This document shows positions 9,698 to 18,761 of a stretch of 64,000 nt of DNA, in pieces (within the stretch, counting starts at the first letter, position 1; the number at the start of each line of letters is the position of its first letter). The translations under genes were made by a program, and so were the position numbers. Source of the stretch: Pseudomonas extremaustralis (GTDB taxonomy: Bacteria > Pseudomonadota > Gammaproteobacteria > Pseudomonadales > Pseudomonadaceae); contig NZ_LT629689.1 of the NCBI RefSeq assembly GCF_900102035.1, positions 6,544,501 through 6,608,500 of the forward strand, written 5' to 3'. The notes beneath the pieces were generated by a model, which was not told the origin of the DNA, ran no database searches, and saw nothing but the letters and a program-made list of their open reading frames with translations.

Positions 9698-9789
9698 ATG
9701 TGGGAGGGGGCTTGCTCCCGATCGCGGTAAATCAGTCGACAGGTTCAGTGACTGGTCCACCGCCATCGGGAGTAAGCCCCCTCCCGCAT
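9698..9789. repeat. REPIN (GTGGGAGGGGGCTTGCTCCC class)
   Basis: Two inverted arms (ATGTGGGAGGGGGCTTGCTC ... and its near complement ending CCCCCTCCCGCAT) flank a variable centre. It lies between the convergent DUF2383 and phaJ genes. Related copies are at 13208, 15276 and 56026. Confidence 0.9.
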
Positions 9790-9807
9790 TTGCATGGTGT
9801 GGAAATA

Positions 9808-10278
9808 TCAGCCGATGGTGATGGCCGGCAATTCGGTCAGGGTCACGACCTGCTGTTTGCGTGGCGCGAGGATTTCCGCTTCGCCGTCTACCACCAGCTC
9901 ATCGCGCTGGTTGAACACGCGGGTGGCGATGCGCACGCGAAACTTGGGCAGCTTCTCGAGGATTTCCAGACGCACGGTCAGGGTGTCGCCAATTTTCACC
10001 GGCTTCTGGAAGGTCATTTGCTGGCCAATATAGATGGTGCCCGGCCCAGGCAACTCGCAGGCCACCGCTGCGCTGATCAGTGCGCCGCTGAACATGCCGT
10101 GGGCGATACGCTCCTTGAACATGGTCGCCTTGGCGTACTCTGCATCCAGGTGCACCGGGTTGTGGTCGCCGGACATCGCGGCGAACAGCTGGATATCGCG
10201 CTCTTCGACGGTCTTGCTGTAGCTGGCGGTCTGGCCGACTTCAAGGGCTTCGTACGGGGTGTTGGTTACCTGGGTCAT
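9808..10278 (-). CDS. phaJ: (R)-specific enoyl-CoA hydratase, PhaJ/MaoC family
   Basis: A 156-residue single hot-dog-fold hydratase that turns trans-2-enoyl-CoA from beta-oxidation into (R)-3-hydroxyacyl-CoA, a precursor for polyhydroxyalkanoate. The catalytic motif is the Asp-His pair in FAAMSGDHNPVHLDAEYA (about residues 31-48). The rest, including AHGMFSGALISAAV and LEKLPKFRVRIATRVFNQ, closely follows known PhaJ1 of Pseudomonas from memory. The gene is followed by an alpha/beta hydrolase on the same strand, and the fadD genes diverge from that, the same arrangement as around PhaJ1 in other pseudomonads. Exact subfamily (J1 against J4) was not tested. Confidence 0.88.
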   Translation of the reverse strand: MTQVTNTPYEALEVGQTASYSKTVEERDIQLFAAMSGDHNPVHLDAEYAKATMFKERIAHGMFSGALISAAVACELPGPGTIYIGQQMTFQKPVKIGDTLTVRLEILEKLPKFRVRIATRVFNQRDELVVDGEAEILAPRKQQVVTLTELPAITIG

Positions 10279-10347
10279 CTAAGGGTGCATCCTGTGGCTA
10301 ATCGGTAATGATGGGATAATTTCAAGCGGCTGATTTTAAAGGAAAAA

Positions 10348-11292
10348 TTACTCGCATCGGGTCGGCCTGCGCAGCGTCAGGGCCTGGTCGAGCCACTTCA
10401 ATACGTCGGCGGTGACTTCATCGCGGTTGGTTTCGTTGAACACTTCGTGGCGCGCCTGCGGGTAGAGCGTCAATTGCAGGTGCTGACAGCCGGCCTCGCG
10501 CAATGCGTGGGCCAGGCTCTTGAGACGCTTGCCCTCACTCACCGGATCACATTCGCCGCCGATTACCAGGATCGGCAGGCCCGGATCGATCTGCGCGAGA
10601 TTGGACGCTTTGCTGATTTGCTGCAAGCCGCCGAGCAGGTCGATCCATAGCTGGTTGGTGCAGCGGAAACCGCAGAGGGGGTCGTGGATGTACTTGTCGA
10701 CTTCGACCGGATCGCGACTGAGCCAGTCGAACGCGGTGCGATTGGGTTTGAACGCCTTGTTGAACGATCCGAATGACAAGAACTCGATCAGCGCACTGCG
10801 CCCGCGCAGGCCTTGGCGCAGGCGCTCGGCCCGGGCGATCAGGCGTGCGACGCGGTACAGCGCCACCGGTTGGAAATTCGACCCGCTGAGAATCGCGCCA
10901 TGCAGGCTCGCGCTGTGGTGCAGCAGGTAGGCCTGGGCGATATAGCTGCCCATGCTATGCCCCAGCAGAATGATCGGCAGCCCCGGCAATTGCTGGCCGA
11001 TGTGCTGGTTGAGGCTGGCCAGGTCGCCCACCACTTTGTTCCAGCCATCCTGCTCGGCGTACAACCCCAGGGTGCCTTCATCGGCAGTACGGCCATGGCC
11101 ACGCTGGTCCAGCGCGTACACGCCGTAGCCCGCGCCGCACAAGGCTTCGGCCAGGCGCGCATAGCGACCGCTGTGTTCGGCCATGCCATGGGACAGCATC
11201 ACCACCGCCTTGGGCGGACCGTCGGGCGTCCATTGATTGACGTACAGGCGGCTGCGGTCATTCGCGGTCAGCCAGAAGGTGCAGTGGTTCAT
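10348..11292 (-). CDS. Alpha/beta hydrolase, lysophospholipase/monoacylglycerol lipase-like
   Basis: A 314-residue serine hydrolase of the monoglyceride-lipase group (Hydrolase_4). The oxyanion region VVMLSHGMAEHSGRYARLAE, the nucleophile elbow LLGHSMGS (GxSxG) and a late histidine in YPQARHEVFNE are all present, together with an aspartate in VIGGECDPVSEG. It probably releases fatty acids from glycerides or lysolipids, which would suit its place between phaJ and two acyl-CoA ligases. The ATG at 11292 is chosen because AAAGGA lies just upstream. No signal peptide is seen, so it should act in the cytoplasm. Confidence 0.85.
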   Translation of the reverse strand: MNHCTFWLTANDRSRLYVNQWTPDGPPKAVVMLSHGMAEHSGRYARLAEALCGAGYGVYALDQRGHGRTADEGTLGLYAEQDGWNKVVGDLASLNQHIGQQLPGLPIILLGHSMGSYIAQAYLLHHSASLHGAILSGSNFQPVALYRVARLIARAERLRQGLRGRSALIEFLSFGSFNKAFKPNRTAFDWLSRDPVEVDKYIHDPLCGFRCTNQLWIDLLGGLQQISKASNLAQIDPGLPILVIGGECDPVSEGKRLKSLAHALREAGCQHLQLTLYPQARHEVFNETNRDEVTADVLKWLDQALTLRRPTRCE

Positions 11293-11502
11293 GGCGGTTC
11301 CTTTGCTCGGGGTCATTGCAGTGTATAGCGCATCCCAGGAACCGCGTCTGATCAGCGCCGGCCCCTGTAGGTAGATTCACGCAATTAATGACGCTATTTC
11401 CCTAGTTTGCCTGTTTGGCCATAGCTGCTAACGTCCCCAAAGCTCCGCTTTTTGTAGCAGCACAAAAGCGGCCGGACACATTCAGGTAAGAGGACAAGAA
11501 TA

Positions 11503-13191
11503 ATGCAACCTGATTTCTGGAATGACAAACGCGCGGCGGGCGTTCCCAACGACATCGACCTGTCGGCCTACAAGTCGGTGATCGAAGTCTTCGAGCGTTC
11601 CTGCAAGACCTTTGCCGACCGGCCGGCATTCAGCAACATGGGCATCACCCTGACCTATGCCGAGCTGGAGCGCCAGAGCGCAGCGTTCGCCGGCTACCTG
11701 CAACAGCACACCGACCTCAAGCCCGGCGACCGTATCGCGGTGCAGATGCCCAACGTATTGCATTACCCGATCGCCGTGTTCGGCGCCTTGCGCGCCGGGC
11801 TGATCGTGGTCAACACCAACCCGCTGTACACCCCGCGGGAGATGCGCCACCAGTTCAAGGACGCCGGCGTACGCGCACTGGTCTACCTCAACCTGTTCGG
11901 CTCGCGCGTGCAGGAGGTGTGCAAAGACACCGAGATCGACTATCTGATCGAAGCCAGGATGGGCGACTTCATGCCCGCCGCCAAAGGTTGGCTGGTCAAC
12001 ACCCTGGTGGACAAGGTGAAGAAGATGGTCCCGGCCTACCACCTGCCGCGGGCGGTAGCGTTCAAGCGCGCTCTACGCCTGGGGGACGGCCTGGGCGTGA
12101 CCCGCCACCCGGTGACCCTGGATGACATCGCCGTGTTGCAGTACACCGGCGGCACCACCGGCCTGGCCAAGGGCGCGATGCTCACCCATGGCAACCTGGT
12201 GGCCAATATGCAGCAGGTCCGTGCCTGCATGTCCCAGACCGGCGAGGACGGCCATCCGCTGATCAAGGAAGGCCAAGAGGTGATGATCGCGCCGCTGCCG
12301 CTGTACCACATCTATGCATTCACGGCCAATTGCATGTGCATGATGGTGTCCGGCAACCACAACGTGCTGATCACCAACCCGCGCGACATCGGCGGCTTTA
12401 TCAAGGAGCTGAAGAAATGGCGCTTTACCGGGTTGCTGGGGCTCAACACGCTGTTTGTGGCGCTGATGGACCATCCTGATTTCAAGCGCCTGGATTTCTC
12501 CCATCTCAAGCTCACCAACTCCGGCGGCACCGCACTGATCAAGGCCACCGCCGAACGTTGGGAGCAGATCACCGGTTGCGCGATCGGCGAAGGCTACGGC
12601 CTGACGGAAACCTCACCGGTGGCCAGCACCAACCCCTATGGCAACAAGTCCCGGCTGGGCACCGTGGGCATCCCGGTGCCAGCCACGGCGATGAAGGTCA
12701 TCGATGACGACGGCGTCGAGCTGCCCCTGGGCGAGCGCGGCGAGCTGTGCATCAAGGGCCCGCAAGTGATGAAGGGCTACTGGCAGCAACCGGCCGCCAC
12801 CGCCGAGGCACTGGACGCCGAAGGCTGGCTCAAGACCGGTGACATCGCAGTGATCGATGACGATGGTTTTGTGCGCATCGTGGACCGCAAGAAAGACCTG
12901 ATCATCGTCTCCGGCTTCAACGTGTATCCCAACGAGATCGAAGATGTGGTGATGGCGCACCCGGCGGTGGCCAACTGCGCAGTGATCGGCATCCCGGACG
13001 AGCGCACGGGCGAGGCGGTGAAGCTGTTTGTGGTGGCGCGCGCCGAAGGGGTGAGCCTTGAAGAATTGAAGGCCTACTGCAAGACCAACTTCACCGGGTA
13101 CAAAGTGCCCAAGCACATCGTGTTGAGGGAGTCGTTGCCAATGACGCCGGTAGGCAAGATCCTGCGGCGCGAGCTACGCGACATCGCGTGA
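11503..13191 (+). CDS. fadD2: Long-chain fatty acid-CoA ligase FadD2
   Basis: A 562-residue AMP-forming acyl-CoA synthetase that activates fatty acids at the inner membrane for beta-oxidation. The P-loop-like motif YTGGTTGLAKGAM lies near residues 213-225, GEGYGLTETSP near 364, the TGDIAVIDDDGFVRIVDRKK core near 445-465 and the catalytic lysine near the C-terminus in PVGKILRREL. It is divergent from the hydrolase gene and is followed by a close paralogue, matching the fadD2-fadD1 pair of pseudomonads; naming of the two copies is by position. Confidence 0.92.
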   Translation: MQPDFWNDKRAAGVPNDIDLSAYKSVIEVFERSCKTFADRPAFSNMGITLTYAELERQSAAFAGYLQQHTDLKPGDRIAVQMPNVLHYPIAVFGALRAGLIVVNTNPLYTPREMRHQFKDAGVRALVYLNLFGSRVQEVCKDTEIDYLIEARMGDFMPAAKGWLVNTLVDKVKKMVPAYHLPRAVAFKRALRLGDGLGVTRHPVTLDDIAVLQYTGGTTGLAKGAMLTHGNLVANMQQVRACMSQTGEDGHPLIKEGQEVMIAPLPLYHIYAFTANCMCMMVSGNHNVLITNPRDIGGFIKELKKWRFTGLLGLNTLFVALMDHPDFKRLDFSHLKLTNSGGTALIKATAERWEQITGCAIGEGYGLTETSPVASTNPYGNKSRLGTVGIPVPATAMKVIDDDGVELPLGERGELCIKGPQVMKGYWQQPAATAEALDAEGWLKTGDIAVIDDDGFVRIVDRKKDLIIVSGFNVYPNEIEDVVMAHPAVANCAVIGIPDERTGEAVKLFVVARAEGVSLEELKAYCKTNFTGYKVPKHIVLRESLPMTPVGKILRRELRDIA

Positions 13192-13207
13192 TTTGAAATA
13201 GGTTAAA

Positions 13208-13302
13208 CGTGTGGGAGGGGGCTTGCTCCCGATGACGGTGTTTCAGTCACCAAATGTGTTTGGTGACGCACCGCGATCGGGAGCAAGCCCCCTCCCATAC
13301 GT
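13208..13302. repeat. REPIN (GTGGGAGGGGGCTTGCTCCC class)
   Basis: Inverted arms starting CGTGTGGGAGGGGGCTTGCT and ending CCCCCTCCCATACG around a variable centre. Same family as 9698, 15276 and 56026. Confidence 0.92.
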
Positions 13303-13388
13303 TTATCTATAGCCTTGGAGATCCCATTCCAGAGCCATTCCAAGGCTTATAGAATCTTTGCTCTAAAAGTGACCATTTAGAGGTCTTG

Positions 13389-13404
13389 AGTCATATTTAT
13401 GACT
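13389..13404. promoter_or_regulatory. Perfect inverted repeat upstream of fadD1, candidate operator
   Basis: AGTCATA-TT-TATGACT is a perfect 7+2+7 palindrome about 170 bases before fadD1. No such repeat was seen ahead of fadD2. It does not match a regulator site I recognise with certainty. Confidence 0.45.
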
Positions 13405-13572
13405 GTAGGGCCCCCTTTTGGCTCTAGGCGGCCCTTGGCAAAGCTGCTACTCTCGGCGCGCTTTGTGACGTCTCGGCCTGCTTGAAAGCGCCAGATTCAC
13501 CTAAAAAACATACACCAATAATAATCGCATCAAATGCGATGATGAATTCGCGTCGCTGAGGAGTGGGCTTCC

Positions 13573-15264
13573 ATGAACGTAGACTTTTGGAAGGATAAGT
13601 ACCCCGCCGGGATTGCTGCAGACATCAATCCAGACGAGTATCCGAATATTCAGGCGGTACTGAAACAGTCCTGCCAGCGCTTCGCAAACAAACCGGCTTT
13701 CAGCAACCTGGGCAAGACAATCACCTACGGTGAGTTGTACGAATTGTCCGGTGCTTTCGCCGCGTACCTGCAACAGCATACTGACTTGAAGCCCGGCGAT
13801 CGAATCGCCGTGCAACTGCCCAACGTCCTGCAATACCCGATTGCCGTGTTCGGTGCCATCCGTGCCGGCCTGATCGTGGTCAACACCAACCCGCTGTACA
13901 CCGCGCGGGAAATGGAACACCAATTCAATGATTCCGGGGCCACGGCCCTGGTCTGCCTGGCCAACATGGCGCACCTGGCGGAAAAGGTCGTGCCCAAGAC
14001 CGCCGTCAGGCATGTGATCGTCACCGAGGTCGGCGACCTGTTGCCGCCGCTCAAGCGCCTGCTGATCAACAGCGTGATCAAGTACGTGAAGAAAATGGTC
14101 CCGGCCTATCACTTGCCGCAGGCGGTCAAGTTCAACGATGTGCTGGTCAAGGGGCATGGCCGAGCGGTCAACGACGCCAGCCCGGCCAGCAGCGACGTGG
14201 CGGTGCTGCAATACACCGGCGGCACCACCGGCGTGGCCAAGGGCGCGATGCTGACTCACCGCAACCTGGTGGCCAACATGCTGCAGTGCAAGGCGCTGAT
14301 GGGCTCCAACCTCAATGAAGGCTGCGAGATCCTGATCACCCCGCTGCCGCTGTACCACATCTATGCGTTCACCTTTCATTGCATGGCGATGATGCTGATC
14401 GGCAACCACAACATCCTGATCAGCAACCCGCGTGACCTGCCGTCGATGGTCAAGGAGTTGTCGAAGTGGAAGTTCAGCGGCTTTGTCGGCTTGAACACCC
14501 TGTTCGTGGCGTTGTGCAACAACGAAGGCTTCCGCAAGCTGGACTTCTCGGCGCTGAAAGTCACCCTGTCGGGCGGCATGGCCCTGCAACTGGCGGCGGC
14601 CGAGCGCTGGAAAGCCGTGACCGGCTGCGACATCTGCGAAGGCTACGGCATGACCGAGACCAGCCCGGTGGCGACGGTCAACCCGATCCAGAAGATCCAG
14701 ATCGGCACCATCGGCATTCCGGTACCGTCGACCCTATGCAAAGTCATCACCGATGACGGCGTCGAGCTGGCCCTGGGTGAGGTCGGCGAGTTGTGCGTCA
14801 AAGGCCCGCAAGTCATGAAGGGCTATTGGCAGCGCGAGGACGCCACCACCGAGATCCTCGACAGCGAAGGCTGGCTGAAGACCGGTGACATCGCGATCAT
14901 CCAGCCGGACGGCTACCTGCGTATTGTCGACCGCAAGAAAGACATGATTCTGGTCTCCGGTTTCAACGTCTACCCCAACGAACTCGAAGACGTGCTGACG
15001 ACCTTGCCGGGCGTTCTGCAGTGCGCGGCCATCGGTGTACCGGACGAGAAATCCGGCGAGCACATCAAGATTTTCATCGTGGTCAAGCCAGGGGCGACCC
15101 TGACTAAGGATCAGGTGATGGAACACATGCGCGCCAACGTCACCGGCTACAAGGTGCCCAAGGCCGTGGAGTTCCGCGATGCGCTGCCGACCACCAACGT
15201 CGGCAAGATCCTGCGTCGCGAGTTGCGCGATGAAGAGCTGAAGAAAATGGGCCTGAAAAAGTAA
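13573..15264 (+). CDS. fadD1: Long-chain fatty acid-CoA ligase FadD1
   Basis: A 563-residue paralogue of the preceding gene with the same layout: YTGGTTGVAKGAM near residue 213, EGYGMTETSP near 358, TGDIAIIQPDGYLRIVDRKK, and the C-terminal lysine in NVGKILRREL. It activates medium to long acyl chains with ATP and CoA. The ribosome site GAGGAG precedes the ATG. The separate 381-base upstream region suggests independent control, as known for the two fadD genes in Pseudomonas, which respond differently to fatty acids. Confidence 0.93.
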   Translation: MNVDFWKDKYPAGIAADINPDEYPNIQAVLKQSCQRFANKPAFSNLGKTITYGELYELSGAFAAYLQQHTDLKPGDRIAVQLPNVLQYPIAVFGAIRAGLIVVNTNPLYTAREMEHQFNDSGATALVCLANMAHLAEKVVPKTAVRHVIVTEVGDLLPPLKRLLINSVIKYVKKMVPAYHLPQAVKFNDVLVKGHGRAVNDASPASSDVAVLQYTGGTTGVAKGAMLTHRNLVANMLQCKALMGSNLNEGCEILITPLPLYHIYAFTFHCMAMMLIGNHNILISNPRDLPSMVKELSKWKFSGFVGLNTLFVALCNNEGFRKLDFSALKVTLSGGMALQLAAAERWKAVTGCDICEGYGMTETSPVATVNPIQKIQIGTIGIPVPSTLCKVITDDGVELALGEVGELCVKGPQVMKGYWQREDATTEILDSEGWLKTGDIAIIQPDGYLRIVDRKKDMILVSGFNVYPNELEDVLTTLPGVLQCAAIGVPDEKSGEHIKIFIVVKPGATLTKDQVMEHMRANVTGYKVPKAVEFRDALPTTNVGKILRRELRDEELKKMGLKK

Positions 15265-15275
15265 CCCAGGCCTGA

Positions 15276-15367
15276 ATGTGGGAGGGGGCTTGCTCCCGAT
15301 AGCGGTGGTTCAGTCACTCGATGCAGTGGCTGACACTCTGCCATCGGGAGCAAGCCCCCTCCTACAT
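15276..15367. repeat. REPIN (GTGGGAGGGGGCTTGCTCCC class)
   Basis: Inverted arms beginning ATGTGGGAGGGGGCTTGCTC and ending GCCCCCTCCTACAT, placed between the convergent fadD1 and the 15381-15758 gene, 12 bases after the fadD1 stop. Confidence 0.92.
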
Positions 15368-15380
15368 TCTGACGGCGTTC

Positions 15381-15758
15381 CTACAGGGTGAACTGCGCGA
15401 AGCTCACGCCAGCACCGGCTGGGCGCACATCCTTGAGGAACGAGTCCTTGTCCGCGCTCAGCTCCAGGGTGATCTCCGGCTTGCGCTTGCCCGCATTGCG
15501 CACCACCAGGCCTTCGAGCTTTTCACGCAGGAACACCGTTGGCACCTTCAAGTGCAGCAGCTGGTCGGTCTCGGCGTTGTGCATCAACAGGTGAATCCAC
15601 TCGTACTGGCCCACGGCAATCCGCGCCACCGGCAGGTCAAACCACCAGATGTTGCGTTTGCGGTCCAGGTCGGTGAAGTGGCAGTTGTTGACGCCGAGAA
15701 CGGCGCCGCCCAGTTCCTGGTTTCTGCGGGCGATGGCCTGTGCTTTATTGAGTTTCAT
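15381..15758 (-). CDS. Conserved hypothetical protein (125 aa)
   Basis: A 125-residue soluble protein starting MKLNKAQAIARRNQEL. It has a basic helical N-terminus, a hydrophobic middle (IWWFDLPVARIAVG followed by EWIHLLMH) and a regular C-terminal beta pattern. I do not recognise a named domain. The frame extends upstream of 15758, but that part lacks similarity to the rest in style and the ATG at 15758 has a purine-rich site (AGGAAGG) before it. It ends next to the REPIN that separates it from fadD1. Confidence 0.75.
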   Translation of the reverse strand: MKLNKAQAIARRNQELGGAVLGVNNCHFTDLDRKRNIWWFDLPVARIAVGQYEWIHLLMHNAETDQLLHLKVPTVFLREKLEGLVVRNAGKRKPEITLELSADKDSFLKDVRPAGAGVSFAQFTL

Positions 15759-15957
15759 AACCTTCCTACGGGATCTGTTATTCAGCCTTATAGCCTGAAT
15801 GTGCCGGGCATTCTCGTGGGTTGCTTGCAAAACATAAAGCCAAACCTGAAGACGACGCTCAAATGTCCGCCGAAAATAATTGAAACTCTGCCGAACGGCC
15901 TCGGGTCCATCTCTAGGTAATGACCAAAACCCTTGATTGTTCTTTCGGAGAAATACC

Positions 15958-16143
15958 ATGAGCAGCACATCGGACAAGGTAAAAGGCGTCGCGAATGAAG
16001 CGGTCGGCAACATCAAGCAAGGCGTCGGCAAAGTCACCGGCAACGACAAGCTGCGCGTTGAAGGCGTGATCCAGGAAAAGAAAGGCGAAGTGCAGAAAGC
16101 GGTCGGCGACACTAAAGATGCAATAAAGAAAGCCACTAAGTAA
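15958..16143 (+). CDS. CsbD family stress-response protein
   Basis: A 61-residue hydrophilic, lysine-rich protein with the CsbD core: [20 protein letters not shown] followed by [19 protein letters not shown]. CsbD-like proteins are small, very abundant general-stress proteins of unknown mechanism. The ATG at 15958 has a GGAGA site 7 bases upstream, and the alternative earlier start is out of character. A strong terminator follows, so it is a single-gene unit. Confidence 0.9.
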   Translation: MSSTSDKVKGVANEAVGNIKQGVGKVTGNDKLRVEGVIQEKKGEVQKAVGDTKDAIKKATK

Positions 16144-16163
16144 GACTGTCTGCGCGCAGCCCG

Positions 16164-16189
16164 ACGGCCATCCACGGATGGCCGTTTTT
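16164..16189 (+). terminator. Terminator after the csbD-like gene
   Basis: Arms ACGGCCATCC and GGATGGCCGT with a 2-base loop and a run of T residues, 20 bases after the stop. Confidence 0.9.
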
Positions 16190-16312
16190 GTATGCCCTGC
16201 GGCAGCTAAACTTTTGAAATTGTTTCAATGTCGTCAAATAGGCTACCTTGATGTAGAAAACGGCCCCTGAGTCGCCCACGAACTCATCCTCTTTGCGGCG
16301 AAAGGAGACGCT

Positions 16313-17263
16313 ATGATTTTTCCGGTACTCGATGGCCTCAAGCTCCACACCGTACTGGTGCGCACCGTCAAGGAATTCGTCAATGACGAAATGTCCACCT
16401 ACGCCTCGGCACTGGCCTACCAGATGCTGTTTTCATTGTTTCCCTTCCTGCTGTTCCTTATCGCCCTGATTGGTTTCCTGCACTTGCCGGACTTTTTCAC
16501 CTGGCTGCGCCTGCAGTCGGAACTGGTCCTGCCGCCCCAGGCGCTGGAGCAGGTCAACCCGGTGATCGACCAGTTGCAGCAGTCCAAGGGCGGATTGCTC
16601 TCGGTGGGTATCGTGATCGCCCTGTGGACGGCATCGGCCGGTGTGCGCCTGATGATGAGCGCGATGAACGCCGCCTACGACGTGGTCGAAGGCCGACCGA
16701 TCTGGAAGCGCTTCCCGCTGTCGGTTTTCTACACCGTTGGCATCGCCGGCATGCTGCTCGCCGCCGCCGCCCTGATGGTGCTCGGCCCGCAGGTGATGGA
16801 ATGGCTGGCCGGGCAGATCGGCATGCAGGAATTCGTGGTCACCTTGTGGACCATCCTGCGCTGGCCGTTGATCGTGATCCTGCTGATGTTCGCCGTGGCC
16901 CTCATGTATTACGTGATGCCCGATGTGGAGCAGAAATTCCGCTTCATCACCCCAGGTTCGGTGCTCGCGGTGGTGGTGTGGATCGTGGCTTCCCTGGGAT
17001 TCGGCTATTACGTCAAGACCTTCGCCGACTACAACGCCATGTATGGCAGCATCGGCGCGATCATCGTGCTGCTGCTGTATTTCTATATATCCGCGGCCGT
17101 GCTGCTGCTCGGGGCGGAGATGAATGCGGTGATCGAGCACATGTCCGCCGAAGGCAAGGACCCGGGTGAAAAGGCGTTCGACGAGCCCGGTCACCCCCAT
17201 GAAAAACAGCACGTCTCAGGCCTTGGCCGAGACCATTCCAAACCCACTCCCGATGAAGTCTGA
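16313..17263 (+). CDS. YihY/virulence factor BrkB family membrane protein
   Basis: A 316-residue inner-membrane protein with about six hydrophobic segments. The first part contains the family stretch STYASALAYQMLFSLFPFLLF (split here over residues 28-48), the middle has WTASAGVRLMMSAMNAAYDV, and the last helices are followed by a hydrophilic tail (about 280-316). Members were once called ribonuclease BN by mistake; the true function is unknown, with transport suggested. It is followed after 3 bases by a peptide deformylase gene, so they are probably co-transcribed. Confidence 0.88.
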   Translation: MIFPVLDGLKLHTVLVRTVKEFVNDEMSTYASALAYQMLFSLFPFLLFLIALIGFLHLPDFFTWLRLQSELVLPPQALEQVNPVIDQLQQSKGGLLSVGIVIALWTASAGVRLMMSAMNAAYDVVEGRPIWKRFPLSVFYTVGIAGMLLAAAALMVLGPQVMEWLAGQIGMQEFVVTLWTILRWPLIVILLMFAVALMYYVMPDVEQKFRFITPGSVLAVVVWIVASLGFGYYVKTFADYNAMYGSIGAIIVLLLYFYISAAVLLLGAEMNAVIEHMSAEGKDPGEKAFDEPGHPHEKQHVSGLGRDHSKPTPDEV

Positions 17264-17266
17264 TCG

Positions 17267-17806
17267 ATGATCCGTGAAATCCTGAAAATGGGTGACGAGC
17301 GCCTGTTGCGTATCGCACCGCCGGTTCCGCCGGAAATGTTCGACAGCCCAGAGCTGTGGCAATTGATCGATGACATGTTCCAGACCATGGAGCACGTCGG
17401 CGGCGTCGGCCTGGCCGCGCCGCAGATTGGCGTCGATCTGCAATTGGTAATCTTTGGTTTTGAAGCCAGCGAGCGCTACCCGGACGCAGAGCCCGTGCCG
17501 CAGACCATCCTGATCAACCCGTTGATCACACCGTTGAGCCCCATCATGGAAGAGGGCTTCGAGGGATGCCTCTCCGTGCCTGGCCTGCGGGGCGCGGTGA
17601 ACCGTTACCAGCAGATCCGCTACGAAGGGTTTGATCCGAAGGGCGAGCCGATCGTGCGTTTTGCCGACGGCTTCCATGCGCGGGTGGTGCAGCATGAGTG
17701 CGATCACTTGATCGGCCGGCTGTATCCGTCGCGGATTACCGACTTCAGCAAGTTCGGGTTTATCGAAGTGATGTTCCCCGACATGGACCCCACCGTCGAC
17801 GAATAA
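17267..17806 (+). CDS. def: Peptide deformylase
   Basis: A 179-residue metalloenzyme that removes the formyl group from nascent N-terminal methionine. All three motifs are present: [10 protein letters not shown] (residues 46-55), EGCLS (99-103, Cys101 binds the metal) and HECDH (143-147). The neighbours are not fmt/rsmB, the usual partners of the main deformylase, so this is likely a second copy. It lies 3 bases after the YihY gene. The spacing of motifs is normal for an active enzyme. Confidence 0.93.
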   Translation: MIREILKMGDERLLRIAPPVPPEMFDSPELWQLIDDMFQTMEHVGGVGLAAPQIGVDLQLVIFGFEASERYPDAEPVPQTILINPLITPLSPIMEEGFEGCLSVPGLRGAVNRYQQIRYEGFDPKGEPIVRFADGFHARVVQHECDHLIGRLYPSRITDFSKFGFIEVMFPDMDPTVDE

Positions 17807-17876
17807 CCCGACCCTGCGCGATGGCCGTGACGCGACCACCGCCATCGCCGACAAGCCGGCGCCTACAGGGCTTGGG

Positions 17877-18695
17877 TTATTTGCTGGGTTTGACGAACCG
17901 TAAGGTCATCCGGTCCGACTCGCCGATCGCCACATACTTCGCCTTGTCCTGCTCGCCCAATTTCAACGTTGGCGGCAGGGTCCAGACGCCGGCGGGGTAA
18001 TCCTTGGTGTCTTTTGGATTGGCATTGACCTCACTCTGCGCCGCGAGCTTGAATCCGGCATCGGTCGCCAGTTTCACCACCTGGGCGGTGGTCAGGTATC
18101 CGCTGTCCTTGATCGCTTCCAGGTCGGCACCGTCCTTGGCCCGGTGATCTTCCACACCCAGTACACCGCCCGGTTTGAGCACTGTGTAAAACGCGCGGAA
18201 CGTGGCGTCTGCGGTGTCGGCCGCTACCCAGTTATGCACATTGCGGAAGGTCAGCACGGCGTCGGCCGACGCGGGTTTTCCGAAGACGGGCGCCTTGGGA
18301 TCGAACTCGAGCACTTGCGCCTTGGCATAGCGCGCCGGGTCGGCGGCGAATTTCTTCTTCAGGTTTTCTTCGGCGCTGCGGGCGTAGGCGCTGCTGCTCG
18401 CTGCCTGCACGGCGGCAATGTAGTGCCCGTGATCCTTGAGCAGCGGCGCCAGCAGTTCGCTGTACCAGCCGCCACCGGGGGTGATCTCGATCACGCGTTG
18501 CCGGGCGCCGAGGCCAAAGAATTCCAAGGTCTGCTGCGGATGACGATAGCTGTCACGCGCGCTGTTGGCCGGGTCGCGCCAACTGCCGGCGAGCACGCTG
18601 GCGTATTGCTGGGCGCTGATCGGTGCGTCGGCGGCCTGGCTGAAGGTGGGAACGAGGAGGGCGGTGAGAGACAGAGCTGCAAGCGTCGTTTTCAT
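17877..18695 (-). CDS. Secreted class I SAM-dependent methyltransferase-like protein
   Basis: A 272-residue protein with a signal peptide (MKTTLAALSLTALLVPTFSQ followed by AADAP), then a Rossmann-type methyltransferase fold: RVIEITPGGGWYSELLAP is the SAM-binding motif I region, followed by motifs around VLTFRNVHNWV and a late FYTVLKPGGVLGVEDH. An exported methyltransferase is unusual because SAM is cytoplasmic; several pseudomonads carry such proteins with unknown function. The ATG at 18695 is preferred because AGGA lies 5 bases upstream; an ATG 6 bases earlier in frame is also possible. Confidence 0.82.
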   Translation of the reverse strand: MKTTLAALSLTALLVPTFSQAADAPISAQQYASVLAGSWRDPANSARDSYRHPQQTLEFFGLGARQRVIEITPGGGWYSELLAPLLKDHGHYIAAVQAASSSAYARSAEENLKKKFAADPARYAKAQVLEFDPKAPVFGKPASADAVLTFRNVHNWVAADTADATFRAFYTVLKPGGVLGVEDHRAKDGADLEAIKDSGYLTTAQVVKLATDAGFKLAAQSEVNANPKDTKDYPAGVWTLPPTLKLGEQDKAKYVAIGESDRMTLRFVKPSK

Positions 18696-18761
18696 GATCA
18701 TCCTGTAGGGGGCCACTGTGCCGTCGAGGCTAGCATGGGCCTGGTCCCGGCCGATCACACT

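Larger units (their letters stand above)
13192..13572. other. 381-base region between fadD2 and fadD1
   Basis: Holds a REP doublet (13208-13302), a perfect 7+2+7 inverted repeat (13389-13404) and then the presumed fadD1 promoter and leader. No open frame here looks like a gene. The length and the REPIN suggest that fadD1 has its own promoter and is not simply read through from fadD2. Confidence 0.7.
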
